NCBI GenBank assembly: GCA_965363755.1
Contig: CBDTVL010000023.1
Coordinates: 1 to 25,005, forward strand
Source of the DNA: JL08 sp965363755
Lineage (GTDB): Bacteria > Pseudomonadota > Alphaproteobacteria > Rhodobacterales > Rhodobacteraceae
Length of the DNA: 25,005 bases
Direction of reading: 5' to 3'
Shown piece by piece: positions 8,563 through 16,694 of this stretch. How positions within the stretch are numbered: the stretch's first letter is position 1; each line of letters begins with the position of its first letter. The position numbers and the translations under genes are program-made. The notes beneath the pieces are model-generated. The model had not been told where the DNA came from. It worked only from the letters and a program-made list of their open reading frames with translations, and made no database searches.

Positions 8563-9156
8563 TCAGGCAATGCTGTTGTAGAGGCTAAATTCGGAAGCGA
8601 ATTTCTTGCGGAACGCGGATTCGACGCCGCTTGAGAGCTGAAGCTCGATTTGGGGAGATACGTTCTCTTTTTCCAATCTGATCTGAAGCCCCAAACGATT
8701 CTCAAGAAATGCGATCAGGCGGGGCTGGTCCTCATAGCGAAACAAATGGGTTAACGGGCTCCCCTTCGGTCGCGGCTGCAAAAACCGTGACTGAACCCCA
8801 ACGTTGGCAAATCCAGCTGTCTGGCCGCCCATGTAGGTCTGCACAAATTCATCAAAACTAATCCCGGCCGTTGAATTGGAATTGTCCTTCATAAAAGGGC
8901 GCTGGCGATAACGGTACCAGCTTCCGAGCCAGCTAATTGGCTCTCGCATCACAGCCAAGGTCTCCATCTCAACCTTGCAGGCTTTCTCAAACATCGGCTG
9001 AAAGAACCGGTTGTAGCGGTAGACGGGCGCATGTTTGAGCTGCGGTGGATCCGCAATGATAATATCTGCATGCGGCGACAGAGCGGTTTGATAGGCAGTC
9101 GACCCGGTCTTGGGCATCGACAGGAACACAAGGCGTTCTTTATAAAAAACAAGCAT
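8563..9156 (-). CDS. sulfotransferase-like protein
   Basis: This 197-residue protein resembles PAPS-dependent sulfotransferases, which move a sulfuryl group from 3'-phosphoadenosine 5'-phosphosulfate to an acceptor. The P-loop-like 5'-phosphosulfate site is SMPKTGST (13-20), and the 3'-phosphate site is MREPISWLGSW (70-80, with Arg71 and Ser79). At 197 residues it is shorter than most sulfotransferases (about 250-300), although both cofactor motifs are intact. It stands alone, convergent with cckA and divergent from recA, so context gives no acceptor. The ATG directly follows a TAA, and only a weak GAGAG precedes it. There is no signal peptide, so it is probably cytosolic. The family call is good; the substrate is unknown. 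Confidence 0.75.
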   Translation of the reverse strand: MLVFYKERLVFLSMPKTGSTAYQTALSPHADIIIADPPQLKHAPVYRYNRFFQPMFEKACKVEMETLAVMREPISWLGSWYRYRQRPFMKDNSNSTAGISFDEFVQTYMGGQTAGFANVGVQSRFLQPRPKGSPLTHLFRYEDQPRLIAFLENRLGLQIRLEKENVSPQIELQLSSGVESAFRKKFASEFSLYNSIA

Positions 9157-9250
9157 TTACTCTCGGTCCGTCATTGAATTCAAAGGTCACGCATCTGTGT
9201 AAACTACTCCTTAACTCTTTGGAGAAACAGTGGGGGTAGAAAAAAATTGA

Positions 9251-9279
9251 TTGAAATGTTCTCTTTTTGATCTCATAAA
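9251..9279 (+). promoter_or_regulatory. predicted recA promoter
   Basis: TTGAAA (9251-9256) and CATAAA (9274-9279) are separated by 17 bases and resemble a housekeeping sigma-70 promoter. The predicted start of transcription falls inside the adjacent LexA box. A partial LexA-like repeat, GTTC-N7-GATC (9258-9272), lies within the spacer. Confidence 0.55.
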
Positions 9280-9294
9280 GAACAAGAGGCGAAC
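9280..9294 (+). promoter_or_regulatory. LexA (SOS) operator of recA
   Basis: GAACAAGAGGCGAAC is a perfect GAAC-N7-GAAC direct repeat, the known LexA box of alphaproteobacteria. It abuts the predicted -10 of recA and lies 53 bases before the chosen start codon. LexA bound here would block transcription until DNA damage triggers its cleavage. Confidence 0.88.
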
Positions 9295-9347
9295 ATCGAC
9301 AGCATTGCCGCCCGCGTACGGGTGTGACAGTAAGGGAAAGAACAATC

Positions 9348-10439
9348 ATGGCAACGGCAGATCTTTTGACAATGGACAATAAAAAATCCGCGGACAAGCA
9401 AAAGGCGCTTGATAGCGCACTGGCGCAGATCGAACGGCAGTTCGGTAAAGGTTCCATTATGAAGCTGGGCGCGGAAGGGGCGATTCAGGACATCACCTCC
9501 AGCTCAACGGGATCTCTGGGTCTGGACATCGCGCTTGGCATTGGCGGTTTGCCGATGGGCCGTATTGTCGAGGTTTACGGGCCGGAAAGCTCGGGCAAAA
9601 CCACCCTGACGCTGCATTGCATTGCAGAGCAACAGAAAAAAGGCGGTGTGTGCGCCTTTGTTGATGCTGAACATGCGCTTGATGCGCAATATGCCAAGAA
9701 ATTGGGTATCGATATTGATGAGTTGCTGATTTCGCAGCCCGACACTGGCGAGCAGGCGCTTGAGATTACCGACACGCTGGTCCGCTCAGGTGCGGTGAAC
9801 ATGGTAGTGGTCGATTCGGTTGCAGCCCTGACGCCAAAGTCAGAGTTGGAAGGTGACATGGGCGACAGCAGCGTTGGCGTACAGGCCCGGTTGATGAGTC
9901 AGGCGATGCGCAAGTTGACCGGGTCGATCAGCCGGTCCAATTGCATGGTGATCTTCATCAACCAGATCAGGATGAAGATCGGCGTTATGTTTGGATCACC
10001 AGAAACAACGTCGGGTGGCAACGCGCTGAAATTTTATTCCTCTGTCCGGCTCGACATTCGGCGCATCGGCGCCATCAAGGATCGCGACGAAGTTGTGGGC
10101 AACGCGACGCGTGTGAAAGTTGTCAAGAACAAGGTGGCCGCCCCGTTCAAACAGGTCGAGTTCGACATCATGTATGGCGAAGGCATTTCGAAAATGGGCG
10201 AGTTGCTTGATCTTGGCGTGATTGCCGGCGTTGTTGATAAATCAGGGTCCTGGTTCAGCTATGGCGATGAGCGGATCGGGCAGGGACGTGAGAATGCAAA
10301 GCAATTCCTGAAAGATCATCCGCATATGGCCTATGATATCGAGGACAAGATTCGCGCCTCACACGGTCTGGATTTTGATGCGCCCCCGGTGACTGCCAAA
10401 GCCGCGCCCGGTGCGGATGATGATATTCTCGAGGCATGA
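9348..10439 (+). CDS. recA: recombinase RecA
   Basis: RecA forms ATP-dependent filaments on single-stranded DNA, catalyses strand exchange and stimulates LexA self-cleavage. The 363-residue protein has the Walker A motif GPESSGKTT (78-86), Walker B VVVDS (153-157), the FINQIRMKIGVMFGSPETT segment spanning loop L2 (203-221), and an acidic C-terminal tail (ADDDILEA). I chose the ATG at 9348, preceded by AAGGGA at about ten bases. An in-frame GTG at 9324 would add eight residues unlike RecA N-termini. A LexA box and promoter lie just upstream, and two intrinsic terminators follow, so the gene is probably a single SOS-regulated transcription unit. Confidence 0.98.
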   Translation: MATADLLTMDNKKSADKQKALDSALAQIERQFGKGSIMKLGAEGAIQDITSSSTGSLGLDIALGIGGLPMGRIVEVYGPESSGKTTLTLHCIAEQQKKGGVCAFVDAEHALDAQYAKKLGIDIDELLISQPDTGEQALEITDTLVRSGAVNMVVVDSVAALTPKSELEGDMGDSSVGVQARLMSQAMRKLTGSISRSNCMVIFINQIRMKIGVMFGSPETTSGGNALKFYSSVRLDIRRIGAIKDRDEVVGNATRVKVVKNKVAAPFKQVEFDIMYGEGISKMGELLDLGVIAGVVDKSGSWFSYGDERIGQGRENAKQFLKDHPHMAYDIEDKIRASHGLDFDAPPVTAKAAPGADDDILEA

Positions 10440-10451
10440 GCTGGTGCAAAC

Positions 10452-10478
10452 CGGCGGGCTTAGACTGCCCGCCGTTTT
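10452..10478 (+). terminator. first intrinsic terminator after recA
   Basis: An eight-base-pair GC-rich stem (CGGCGGGC / GCCCGCCG) with a seven-base loop is followed by TTTT. It starts 13 bases after the recA stop codon. Confidence 0.8.
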
Positions 10479-10504
10479 GAAGAAAATCTGAAGAACATCT
10501 GGGG

Positions 10505-10539
10505 CAGGGTGCATCATCTGATGCACCCTGTTTGGTTTT
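10505..10539 (+). terminator. second intrinsic terminator after recA
   Basis: A perfect 12-base inverted repeat (CAGGGTGCATCA / TGATGCACCCTG) with a two-base centre is followed by TTTGGTTTT. This backs up the first hairpin and insulates alaS from SOS-driven read-through. Confidence 0.82.
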
Positions 10540-10622
10540 ACGGGCTTCTTGCCCTGTGGACAGTGACGATACAGGCGGCTATTTGACATGGAACGCGAAT
10601 TTCGCCCAAAAGGGGTGCCGCC

Positions 10623-13292
10623 ATGCGCACGGTAAACGACATCAGATCCACGTTTTTGTCCTATTTCGAAAAGCAGGGCCATGCCGTGGTCGATAGCAGC
10701 CCGCTGGTGCCTCGCAACGACCCCACGCTGATGTTTGCAAACTCTGGCATGGTGCAATTCAAAAACCTGTTCACCGGGCTGGAGCATCGGGACTACACCC
10801 GCGCCACGACCGCGCAGAAATGCGTGCGTGCTGGCGGCAAACATAATGATCTGGACAATGTGGGCTATACGGCGCGCCATCACACGTTTTTCGAGATGCT
10901 GGGCAATTTCAGCTTTGGCGATTACTTCAAGTCTGATGCGATCCCGTTTGCTTGGGAACTGCTCACCAAAGAGTTTGGTATTCCCAAGGAAAATCTCGTG
11001 GTCACAGTCTATCACACCGATGACGAGGCCGCGAACCTGTGGAAAAAAGTCGCGGGGCTGAGCGATGACAGAATCATCCGCATCGCAACCGATGATAATT
11101 TCTGGATGATGGGGCCGACAGGGCCGTGCGGACCCTGCTCAGAAATATTCTTTGATCACGGCGATCACATCTGGGGGGGACCTCCGGGATCTCCCGAAGA
11201 AGATGGTGACCGGTTTGTCGAAATCTGGAATCTGGTCTTTATGCAATACGAGAAGTTTGCAGATGGAACCCGTGTCGATCTGCCAAACCAGTCGATTGAC
11301 ACAGGCATGGGCATCGAACGGGTTGCTGCGCTGTTGCAGGGCACCAATGACAATTACGCCACCGACCTGATGCGCAGCCTGATCGAGGCGAGCGCAGACG
11401 CAAGCAACACGGACCCGGACGGGCCCGGAAAAACCCATCACCGTGTGATTGCAGACCATTTGCGCTCGACTTCTTTCCTGATCGCGGATGGGGTGATGCC
11501 ATCCAATGACGGGCGCGGCTATGTCCTGCGCCGGATCATGCGCCGCGCAATGCGCCATGCCCATCTTCTGGGGGCGAAAGATCCGGTCATGTACCAGCTT
11601 GTGCCGGCGCTTGTGCGTCAGATGGGGGCGGCCTACCCCGAGTTGGGCCGCGCCCAATCGCTGATCACTGAGACGCTGAAACTGGAAGAAACCCGTTTCA
11701 AAACAACGTTGGACCGTGGATTAAAGCTGCTGGATGACGAACTGGCGGATTTGCCGGAGGCGGCAGAGCTGCCCGGCAGGGCGGCATTCAAACTCTATGA
11801 CACTTTCGGCTTTCCTTTGGATCTGACCCAGGATGCGTTGCGGGAAAAAGGCCGCTCGGTGGATGTTGCGGGATTTGATGAGGCCATGGTCGAGCAAAAG
11901 GCCAAAGCCCGGGCGGCATGGTCCGGCACCGGTGAGGCGACGGATGCGCGGGTCTGGTTCGATCTTGCTGATGCCCATGGCGCCACCGACTTTCTGGGTT
12001 ATGACACCGAGATTGCAGAGGGTCAGGTGCTGGCACTTGTATCAGACAGCAGCGAAGTTGACGCGCTGGAAGAGGGGCAAAGCGGGTGGATTGTGCTCAA
12101 TCAGACGCCCTTTTATGCCGAATCCGGCGGGCAGGTAGGAGATATTGGGTATCTTCGCCGGCTGGAGAATGAAGACGATATTGCGCGGGTCACGGATACG
12201 CAGAAGATGGGCGGGGGTATCTTTGCACATCATGTCACCATAGATCGGGGCCGGTTTGCCAAAGGGGAGCCGTTGGCACTGGAGGTTGATCACCTGCGAC
12301 GCACTGCGATTCGCGCGAACCATTCGGCGACCCACCTGCTGCACGAGGCGCTGCGCGAGGCGCTTGGTGATCATGTCGCACAACGCGGTTCGCTGAATGC
12401 TGAGGACCGCTTGCGCTTTGACTTCAGTCATACTGCGGCACTGACGCCGCAGGAACTGACGCAGGTCGAGGAAGATGTGAACGCTTATATTCGCCAGAAT
12501 GCGCCGGTTGAAACACGGATTATGACGCCGGATGATGCGCGTGCGATCGGAGCTCAGGCATTGTTTGGTGAAAAATACGGCGACGAGGTCCGTGTTGTGT
12601 CTATGGGCAGGCAGGACGGATCCAGCAAGGGAACGGATGGCAACACCTATTCGCTGGAGTTGTGTGGCGGCACCCATGTGCGTCAGACCGGTGATATCGG
12701 AGTGTTTGCCTTACTGGGAGACAGCGCCTCCAGCGCTGGTGTCCGCCGCATCGAGGCACTGACCGGGGCGGGAGCGTTTCGCCATCTGAGTGCGCAGGAT
12801 CGTCGCGTGTCTGAACTGGCGCAGGAGCTGCGGGCTCCGCCGGCAGAAGTTCCCGCGCGCGTGCGTGCCTTGCTGGATGAACGCAAAACCCTGAGCAACG
12901 AAGTGGCGCAACTGCGCCGCGAGCTGGCCATGTCGGGCGGCGGTCAGATCGCTCCGGAGTCCAAAGAAATCAATGGCATGTCGTTCTATTCTCAAGTTCT
13001 TACAGGGGTGACAGGCCGGGACCTTCCAGCCCTTATCGACGAGCACAAATCTCGGATCGGCTGCGGCGCGGTTCTGCTGATTGCTGACACCGGCGGCAAA
13101 GCTGCAGTTGCTGCTGGCGTGACAGATGACATGACAAGTCGTGTTTCTGCCGTTGATCTCGTCAAGGCTGCCGTGGCAGAGTTGGGCGGGAAAGGTGGCG
13201 GTGGACGCGCTGATATGGCGCAGGGCGGTGGCCCGGATGCCAGCAAAGCTGACGCTGCAATTGCTGCTGCGACCGCTGTTTTGGAGGTATGA
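10623..13292 (+). CDS. alaS: alanyl-tRNA synthetase
   Basis: AlaRS charges tRNA-Ala with alanine and edits mischarged Ser and Gly. The 889-residue protein has the full domain set. The class II aminoacylation domain (about 1-240) includes RNDPTLMFANSGM and the GPTGPCGPCSE segment. The tRNA-recognition domain follows to about 460. The editing domain carries the zinc site His567, His571 (HSATHLLH), Cys681 and His685 (CGGTH). The C-terminal DHHA1-like domain ends with a GGKGGGGRADMAQGGG signature (855-870). AGGGG lies seven bases before the ATG. The stop overlaps the next gene, so the two are cotranscribed. Two terminators separate alaS from recA upstream; I found no convincing promoter in the short remaining leader. 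Confidence 0.98.
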   Translation: MRTVNDIRSTFLSYFEKQGHAVVDSSPLVPRNDPTLMFANSGMVQFKNLFTGLEHRDYTRATTAQKCVRAGGKHNDLDNVGYTARHHTFFEMLGNFSFGDYFKSDAIPFAWELLTKEFGIPKENLVVTVYHTDDEAANLWKKVAGLSDDRIIRIATDDNFWMMGPTGPCGPCSEIFFDHGDHIWGGPPGSPEEDGDRFVEIWNLVFMQYEKFADGTRVDLPNQSIDTGMGIERVAALLQGTNDNYATDLMRSLIEASADASNTDPDGPGKTHHRVIADHLRSTSFLIADGVMPSNDGRGYVLRRIMRRAMRHAHLLGAKDPVMYQLVPALVRQMGAAYPELGRAQSLITETLKLEETRFKTTLDRGLKLLDDELADLPEAAELPGRAAFKLYDTFGFPLDLTQDALREKGRSVDVAGFDEAMVEQKAKARAAWSGTGEATDARVWFDLADAHGATDFLGYDTEIAEGQVLALVSDSSEVDALEEGQSGWIVLNQTPFYAESGGQVGDIGYLRRLENEDDIARVTDTQKMGGGIFAHHVTIDRGRFAKGEPLALEVDHLRRTAIRANHSATHLLHEALREALGDHVAQRGSLNAEDRLRFDFSHTAALTPQELTQVEEDVNAYIRQNAPVETRIMTPDDARAIGAQALFGEKYGDEVRVVSMGRQDGSSKGTDGNTYSLELCGGTHVRQTGDIGVFALLGDSASSAGVRRIEALTGAGAFRHLSAQDRRVSELAQELRAPPAEVPARVRALLDERKTLSNEVAQLRRELAMSGGGQIAPESKEINGMSFYSQVLTGVTGRDLPALIDEHKSRIGCGAVLLIADTGGKAAVAAGVTDDMTSRVSAVDLVKAAVAELGGKGGGGRADMAQGGGPDASKADAAIAAATAVLEV

Positions 13293-13582
13293 CATTGCCA
13301 GCACTTTGGATTGCACATGTAACGGTCACGGATGACGAGGCCTATGCCAAATACGCGGCCATCGCGACCGAGGCGATTGCGGCCCATGGCGGTGTATTCA
13401 TTGCCCGCGGGGGGCGGTTTGTCCAACTTGAAGGCCAGGCACGCCCGCGCAATGTGGTTGCCAGGTTCCCGTCAGTTGAGGCCGCCGAAGAATGTTATAA
13501 TTCAGCGCTTTATCAACGTGCTCTTGGCCACGCGCAGGGTGCATCCGAGCGCGAACTGATGATTGTAGAAACCACCGAATAG
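13289..13582 (+). CDS. DUF1330 domain protein
   Basis: This 97-residue protein matches the DUF1330 family, small dimeric alpha/beta-barrel proteins of unknown role. The family pattern is visible: an N-terminal strand followed by DDEAYAKYAAIATEAIAAHGG, an Arg/Gly turn, and VVARFPSVEAAEECYNS. The ATG overlaps the alaS stop as ATGA. However, the only good ribosome-binding site, GGAGG at 13283-13287, is one base from that ATG and seven bases from an in-frame TTG at 13295. The real start may therefore be two codons later. A hairpin follows the stop. It is cotranscribed with alaS, but no functional link is known to me. Confidence 0.88.
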   Translation: MTLPALWIAHVTVTDDEAYAKYAAIATEAIAAHGGVFIARGGRFVQLEGQARPRNVVARFPSVEAAEECYNSALYQRALGHAQGASERELMIVETTE

Positions 13583-13585
13583 AGA

Positions 13586-13613
13586 CGTCAGGCGGGGTTT
13601 GCCCCAACTGACG
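13586..13613. terminator. bidirectional hairpin between DUF1330 gene and typA
   Basis: CGTCAG (13586-13591) pairs with CTGACG (13608-13613). Nested inside is GGGG-TTTG-CCCC (13594-13605) across a small internal loop. The hairpin fills the 37-base gap between two convergent stop codons. No clear T-run is present, but position and symmetry fit a shared terminator. Confidence 0.6.
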
Positions 13614-13619
13614 GGTTGA

Positions 13620-15440
13620 TCAGCTGGCTTTGGCTTGCCGCTTACGCTCGTGCGGATCAAGGAAGCGTTTGCGCAGACGGACCGCAAGTGGCGTGACTTC
13701 GACCAGTTCGTCATCGTCCACGTAGGCAATTGCCTGTTCCAGCGACATCGAAATTGGTGTGGTCAGGCGGACGGCTTCGTCGGTGCCTGACGCGCGCACG
13801 TTGGTCAGCTTTTTGCCTTTAAGCGGGTTCACTTCTAGGTCATTCTCACGGCTGTGTTCGCCAATGATCATGCCCTGATAGATATCAGTCTGCGGACCAA
13901 TGAACATTCTGCCCCGGTCTTCGAGGTTCCACAGCGCATAGGCAACAGAGGTCCCGTTTTCCATCGAGATCAGAACGCCAGCACGACGGCCCGGAATTGC
14001 GCCTTTGTGCGGCGCCCATCCGTTGAACACGCGGTTCAAAACGCCTGTACCGCGTGTGTCTGTCAGAAACTCGCCGTGATAGCCAATCAGGCCACGCGAC
14101 GGCACCAGCGCAATGATGCGAGTTTTGCCAGCGCCGGCCGGTTTCATTTCCGTCAGCACACCTTTGCGGGTGCCGGTGATTTTTTCGATTACTGAGCCGG
14201 AGTATTCGTCATCCACGTCAATGGTGACTTCTTCGATAGGTTCAAGACGTTCGCCGTTTTCGCCGGTCTGAAACAGAACCTGTGGGCGCGAAATGCTGAG
14301 CTCAAATCCTTCGCGGCGCATGTTTTCGATCAAAACGCCCATTTGCAGTTCGCCACGACCGGCAACTTCGAAAGCTTCACCGCCGGGCGTGTCGCTGATC
14401 TTGATGGCGACGTTGGATTCGGCCTCTCTCATCAACCGGTCCCGAATGACGCGCGATTGCACCTTTTTGCCATCACGCCCGACCAGAGGGGAATCGTTGA
14501 TGCCAAAGGTGACGGTAATGGTCGGCGGATCAATCGGCTGGGCCGGGATGCCCTCGTTAACGGAAGGTGCCACAATACTATCGGCCACTGTCGCTTTGCT
14601 CATGCCTGCAAGAGAGACAATATCACCGGCTTCGGCCAGTTCGATAGGTTGTTGACTAAGGCCCCGGAAAGCAAGAATTTTTGTCGCCCGAAAGTTTTCG
14701 ATCAAAGTGCCATCCAAGGCGATTGCCTTGACAGTTTCACCAGCTTTCAGGGTGCCTGATTCAACACGGCCGGTCAGAATGCGCCCGATGAACGGGTCTG
14801 ACCCCAACGTGGTTGCCAGCATGGTAAACGGTTCGTCGCGGCGCGCAATTTGCGCCGGGGCGGGGACATGCTCGACAATCAGGTCAAACAAGGCATCCAG
14901 ATTCTCGCGCGGGCCGTCCAGTTCCATATCAGCCCAGCCAGAGCGGCCGGAGGCGTACATGGCCGGAAAGTCTAGCTGATCATCATCTGCACCAAGGTTG
15001 CCGAAGAGATCAAAGCACTCGTCCAGTGCGCGGTCCGGTTCGGCGTCCGGTTTGTCGACCTTGTTCAGAACCACGATCGGGCGCAGGCCAAGTGCCAGGG
15101 CCTTGGAAGTTACAAATTTGGTTTGCGGCATCGGCCCTTCGGCGGCATCGACCAGTAATACAACACCGTCCACCATCGACAGGATGCGCTCGACTTCACC
15201 ACCGAAGTCGGCGTGACCGGGCGTGTCGACGATGTTGATGCGCATGCCTTTCCATTCCAAAGATGTGGCTTTGGCAAGGATGGTAATGCCGCGTTCGCGC
15301 TCCAGATCATTGCTGTCCATGGCCCGCTCGGCCACAGCCTGATTTTCGCGAAACGCGCCGGATTGTTTCAGCAATTCGTCAACCAAGGTGGTTTTGCCGT
15401 GGTCAACGTGCGCGATGATTGCGATATTTCGCAGGTCCAT
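13620..15440 (-). CDS. typA: translational GTPase TypA/BipA
   Basis: TypA is a ribosome-binding GTPase of the EF-G family that helps 50S assembly and growth under stress. With the ATG at 15440 the protein has 606 residues, close to the Escherichia coli length. G1 is AHVDHGKTT (10-18), the switch region reads ERERGITI (47-54), G3 is DTPGHAD (72-78) and G4 is NKVD (126-129). MDSNDLERERGITILAK is diagnostic of TypA rather than LepA or EF-G. The frame stays open upstream for 44 codons, but that part is unlike the family. AAAGG precedes the chosen ATG at a suitable distance. The C-terminus is basic (DPHERKRQAKAS). It is convergent with the alaS operon; the SMR gene lies 82 bases upstream on the same strand. 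Confidence 0.97.
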   Translation of the reverse strand: MDLRNIAIIAHVDHGKTTLVDELLKQSGAFRENQAVAERAMDSNDLERERGITILAKATSLEWKGMRINIVDTPGHADFGGEVERILSMVDGVVLLVDAAEGPMPQTKFVTSKALALGLRPIVVLNKVDKPDAEPDRALDECFDLFGNLGADDDQLDFPAMYASGRSGWADMELDGPRENLDALFDLIVEHVPAPAQIARRDEPFTMLATTLGSDPFIGRILTGRVESGTLKAGETVKAIALDGTLIENFRATKILAFRGLSQQPIELAEAGDIVSLAGMSKATVADSIVAPSVNEGIPAQPIDPPTITVTFGINDSPLVGRDGKKVQSRVIRDRLMREAESNVAIKISDTPGGEAFEVAGRGELQMGVLIENMRREGFELSISRPQVLFQTGENGERLEPIEEVTIDVDDEYSGSVIEKITGTRKGVLTEMKPAGAGKTRIIALVPSRGLIGYHGEFLTDTRGTGVLNRVFNGWAPHKGAIPGRRAGVLISMENGTSVAYALWNLEDRGRMFIGPQTDIYQGMIIGEHSRENDLEVNPLKGKKLTNVRASGTDEAVRLTTPISMSLEQAIAYVDDDELVEVTPLAVRLRKRFLDPHERKRQAKAS

Positions 15441-15522
15441 GTGATCTACCTTTGTTCGGAGTTGTCGCGCGCATACATCGCTGCGCTGCAGAACGCCAGC
15501 AAAATCCAGTTCAAACGTGCAG

Positions 15523-15858
15523 CTAGTGCGTCGAAGTGTCTGAAAACAGGTGGATGACAAGGATGCCAGCAATAATCAGGCCCAGACCTGCGACAGCCGC
15601 CAGATCGAGTTTCTGACCAAAAAGCATGAACCCGATACAGGCAATCAAGACGATTCCAAGGCCAGACCAAAGTGCATAGGCAACGCCGACGGGGATGTAC
15701 TTAAGTGCGAGGCCCAGAAAATAGAACGCAACAACGTAAGACACCACAACCATGACGGACGGCCATAGGCGGGTGAACTGTACACTGGCCTGAAGCGCTG
15801 TGGTTCCGATGGTCTCTGCCGCGATGGCGACAATGAGATAGATGTAATGCACCGGCAT
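15523..15858 (-). CDS. small multidrug resistance (SMR) family transporter
   Basis: This 111-residue inner-membrane protein has four predicted helices and fits the SMR family, whose members are proton-coupled exporters of cationic compounds or guanidinium. The essential membrane glutamate is Glu15 in AETIGTT, and YALWSGLGIVLI (61-72) contains the conserved tryptophan of helix 3. The WSGLGIV form is closer to EmrE/Qac than to SugE/Gdx, so a drug or quaternary-amine exporter is the better guess. GGAG lies five bases before the ATG. It starts eight bases after the Lrp/AsnC-type regulator gene on the same strand, so that protein probably regulates it. Family certain, substrate inferred. Confidence 0.92.
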   Translation of the reverse strand: MPVHYIYLIVAIAAETIGTTALQASVQFTRLWPSVMVVVSYVVAFYFLGLALKYIPVGVAYALWSGLGIVLIACIGFMLFGQKLDLAAVAGLGLIIAGILVIHLFSDTSTH

Positions 15859-15866
15859 GGCGGCTC

Positions 15867-16325
15867 CTATAATGGCAATTCAGTGGTGTCTTTGATCTGC
15901 TCCATGACAAAACTGGCCGAGACATCTGATAGGTGAACCCGGCGGATGAGGTCTTGGTAAAGCTGGTCATACCCGGCCATATCGGCCACCCGGGCCCGGA
16001 TCAAATAATCGAGGTCACCTGTCATCCGGTAGACGCCCAGTATTTCCGGAATTGCCCGTGTCGCCTTGGAAAAGCGATCCAGCCAGTCCTGTTCATGTGC
16101 GCTGGTGCGGATTTGCATGAACACCATGAGGCCGAGACCAACTTTTGCAGGCGACAGAATTGCGACGCGCTTTTGCAAAACCCCTGATGCCTCGAGTGCC
16201 TTGATCCTACGCCAACAGGCGTTGCGCGACAGATTGATCTTTTCCCCGAGCGAATCGAGCGACTGGTCCGCGTTGCGTTGCAATTCGGTAAGGATTCGGC
16301 GGTCAAGGTCATCAATTGTCATCAT
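15867..16325 (-). CDS. Lrp/AsnC family transcriptional regulator
   Basis: This 152-residue protein has the standard Lrp/AsnC layout. An N-terminal winged helix-turn-helix (about 5-60) has LSRNACWRRIKALEASGVL (32-50) as its recognition part. It is followed by a RAM effector-binding domain (about 65-145) with the typical VYRMTGDLDYLIR (98-110). These proteins form octamers or dimers and often respond to amino acids. It is the first gene of a probable operon with the SMR transporter and diverges from the DUF6356-like gene. Two inverted repeats lie in the shared 114-base promoter region. The ATG has no obvious ribosome-binding site, and two consecutive ATGs are possible starts. The effector is unknown. 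Confidence 0.92.
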   Translation of the reverse strand: MMTIDDLDRRILTELQRNADQSLDSLGEKINLSRNACWRRIKALEASGVLQKRVAILSPAKVGLGLMVFMQIRTSAHEQDWLDRFSKATRAIPEILGVYRMTGDLDYLIRARVADMAGYDQLYQDLIRRVHLSDVSASFVMEQIKDTTELPL

Positions 16326-16340
16326 ATATCAACATATCTG

Positions 16341-16406
16341 GGGAAATTATCCCGCATGCAAGCTGAATATTCGTATCTTTGGGATATATGCTCGCACCAT
16401 ATTCCC
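16341..16406. promoter_or_regulatory. two inverted repeats in the lrp/DUF6356 divergent region
   Basis: GGGAAATTATCCC (16341-16353) and GGGATATATG-N7-CATATTCCC (16381-16406, imperfect) both have GGGA...TCCC ends and AT-rich centres. Such paired AT-rich dyads suit an Lrp-type regulator acting on its own gene and on the divergent one. No binding evidence exists beyond the symmetry. Confidence 0.4.
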
Positions 16407-16439
16407 TAGTGTCTGGTCAATTCGAATTAGGAGAGCGCG

Positions 16440-16646
16440 ATGATCACCAGAGTTTTTCTGGCCCACCCGGCCAGCGTAGATGAGAGTTTTCTTGGACATA
16501 TGTGGTTTGCCTTGCGGTTTTCCGGGCTTTTGTTCGCTGCGGCTGGCGCGGCGCTGCTGCACGCCCTTATCCCCTGCATGTTTGAGAAAACCGCGAGCGG
16601 GATCATCGAAAAACTCCATCACCGGATGCATAACAGGGGCCATTGA
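16440..16646 (+). CDS. small single-pass membrane protein, DUF6356-like
   Basis: This 68-residue protein begins MITRVFLAHPASVDESFLGH and has one hydrophobic helix (about residues 22-46), then a short basic His-rich tail. The HPxSVxES...HM pattern followed by a helix ending in HALIP is what I recall for the DUF6356 family of small alphaproteobacterial proteins. Its function is unknown to me. GGAG lies a few bases before the ATG. It is transcribed away from the Lrp/SMR operon and is followed by a strong intrinsic terminator, so it appears to be a single-gene unit. Its coding status is well supported by the ribosome-binding site and terminator; the family name is less certain. Confidence 0.75.
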   Translation: MITRVFLAHPASVDESFLGHMWFALRFSGLLFAAAGAALLHALIPCMFEKTASGIIEKLHHRMHNRGH

Positions 16647-16694
16647 CGAATAATGCCGCTCTGACAAATGAGCGGTATGGGATGGTTCACAACT

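Noticed and set aside
9324..9347. Earlier GTG start for recA
   Set aside because: The added residues are unlike RecA, and the ATG at 9348 has a suitable ribosome-binding site.
10583..10588. Perfect TTGACA upstream of alaS as a -35 box
   Set aside because: At 17 bases downstream there is only CCAAAA, and the implied start would fall on the ribosome-binding site.
15441..15572. N-terminal extension of TypA by 44 codons
   Set aside because: The extension overlaps the SMR gene and is unlike the family, which starts MDLRNIAIIAHVDHGK.
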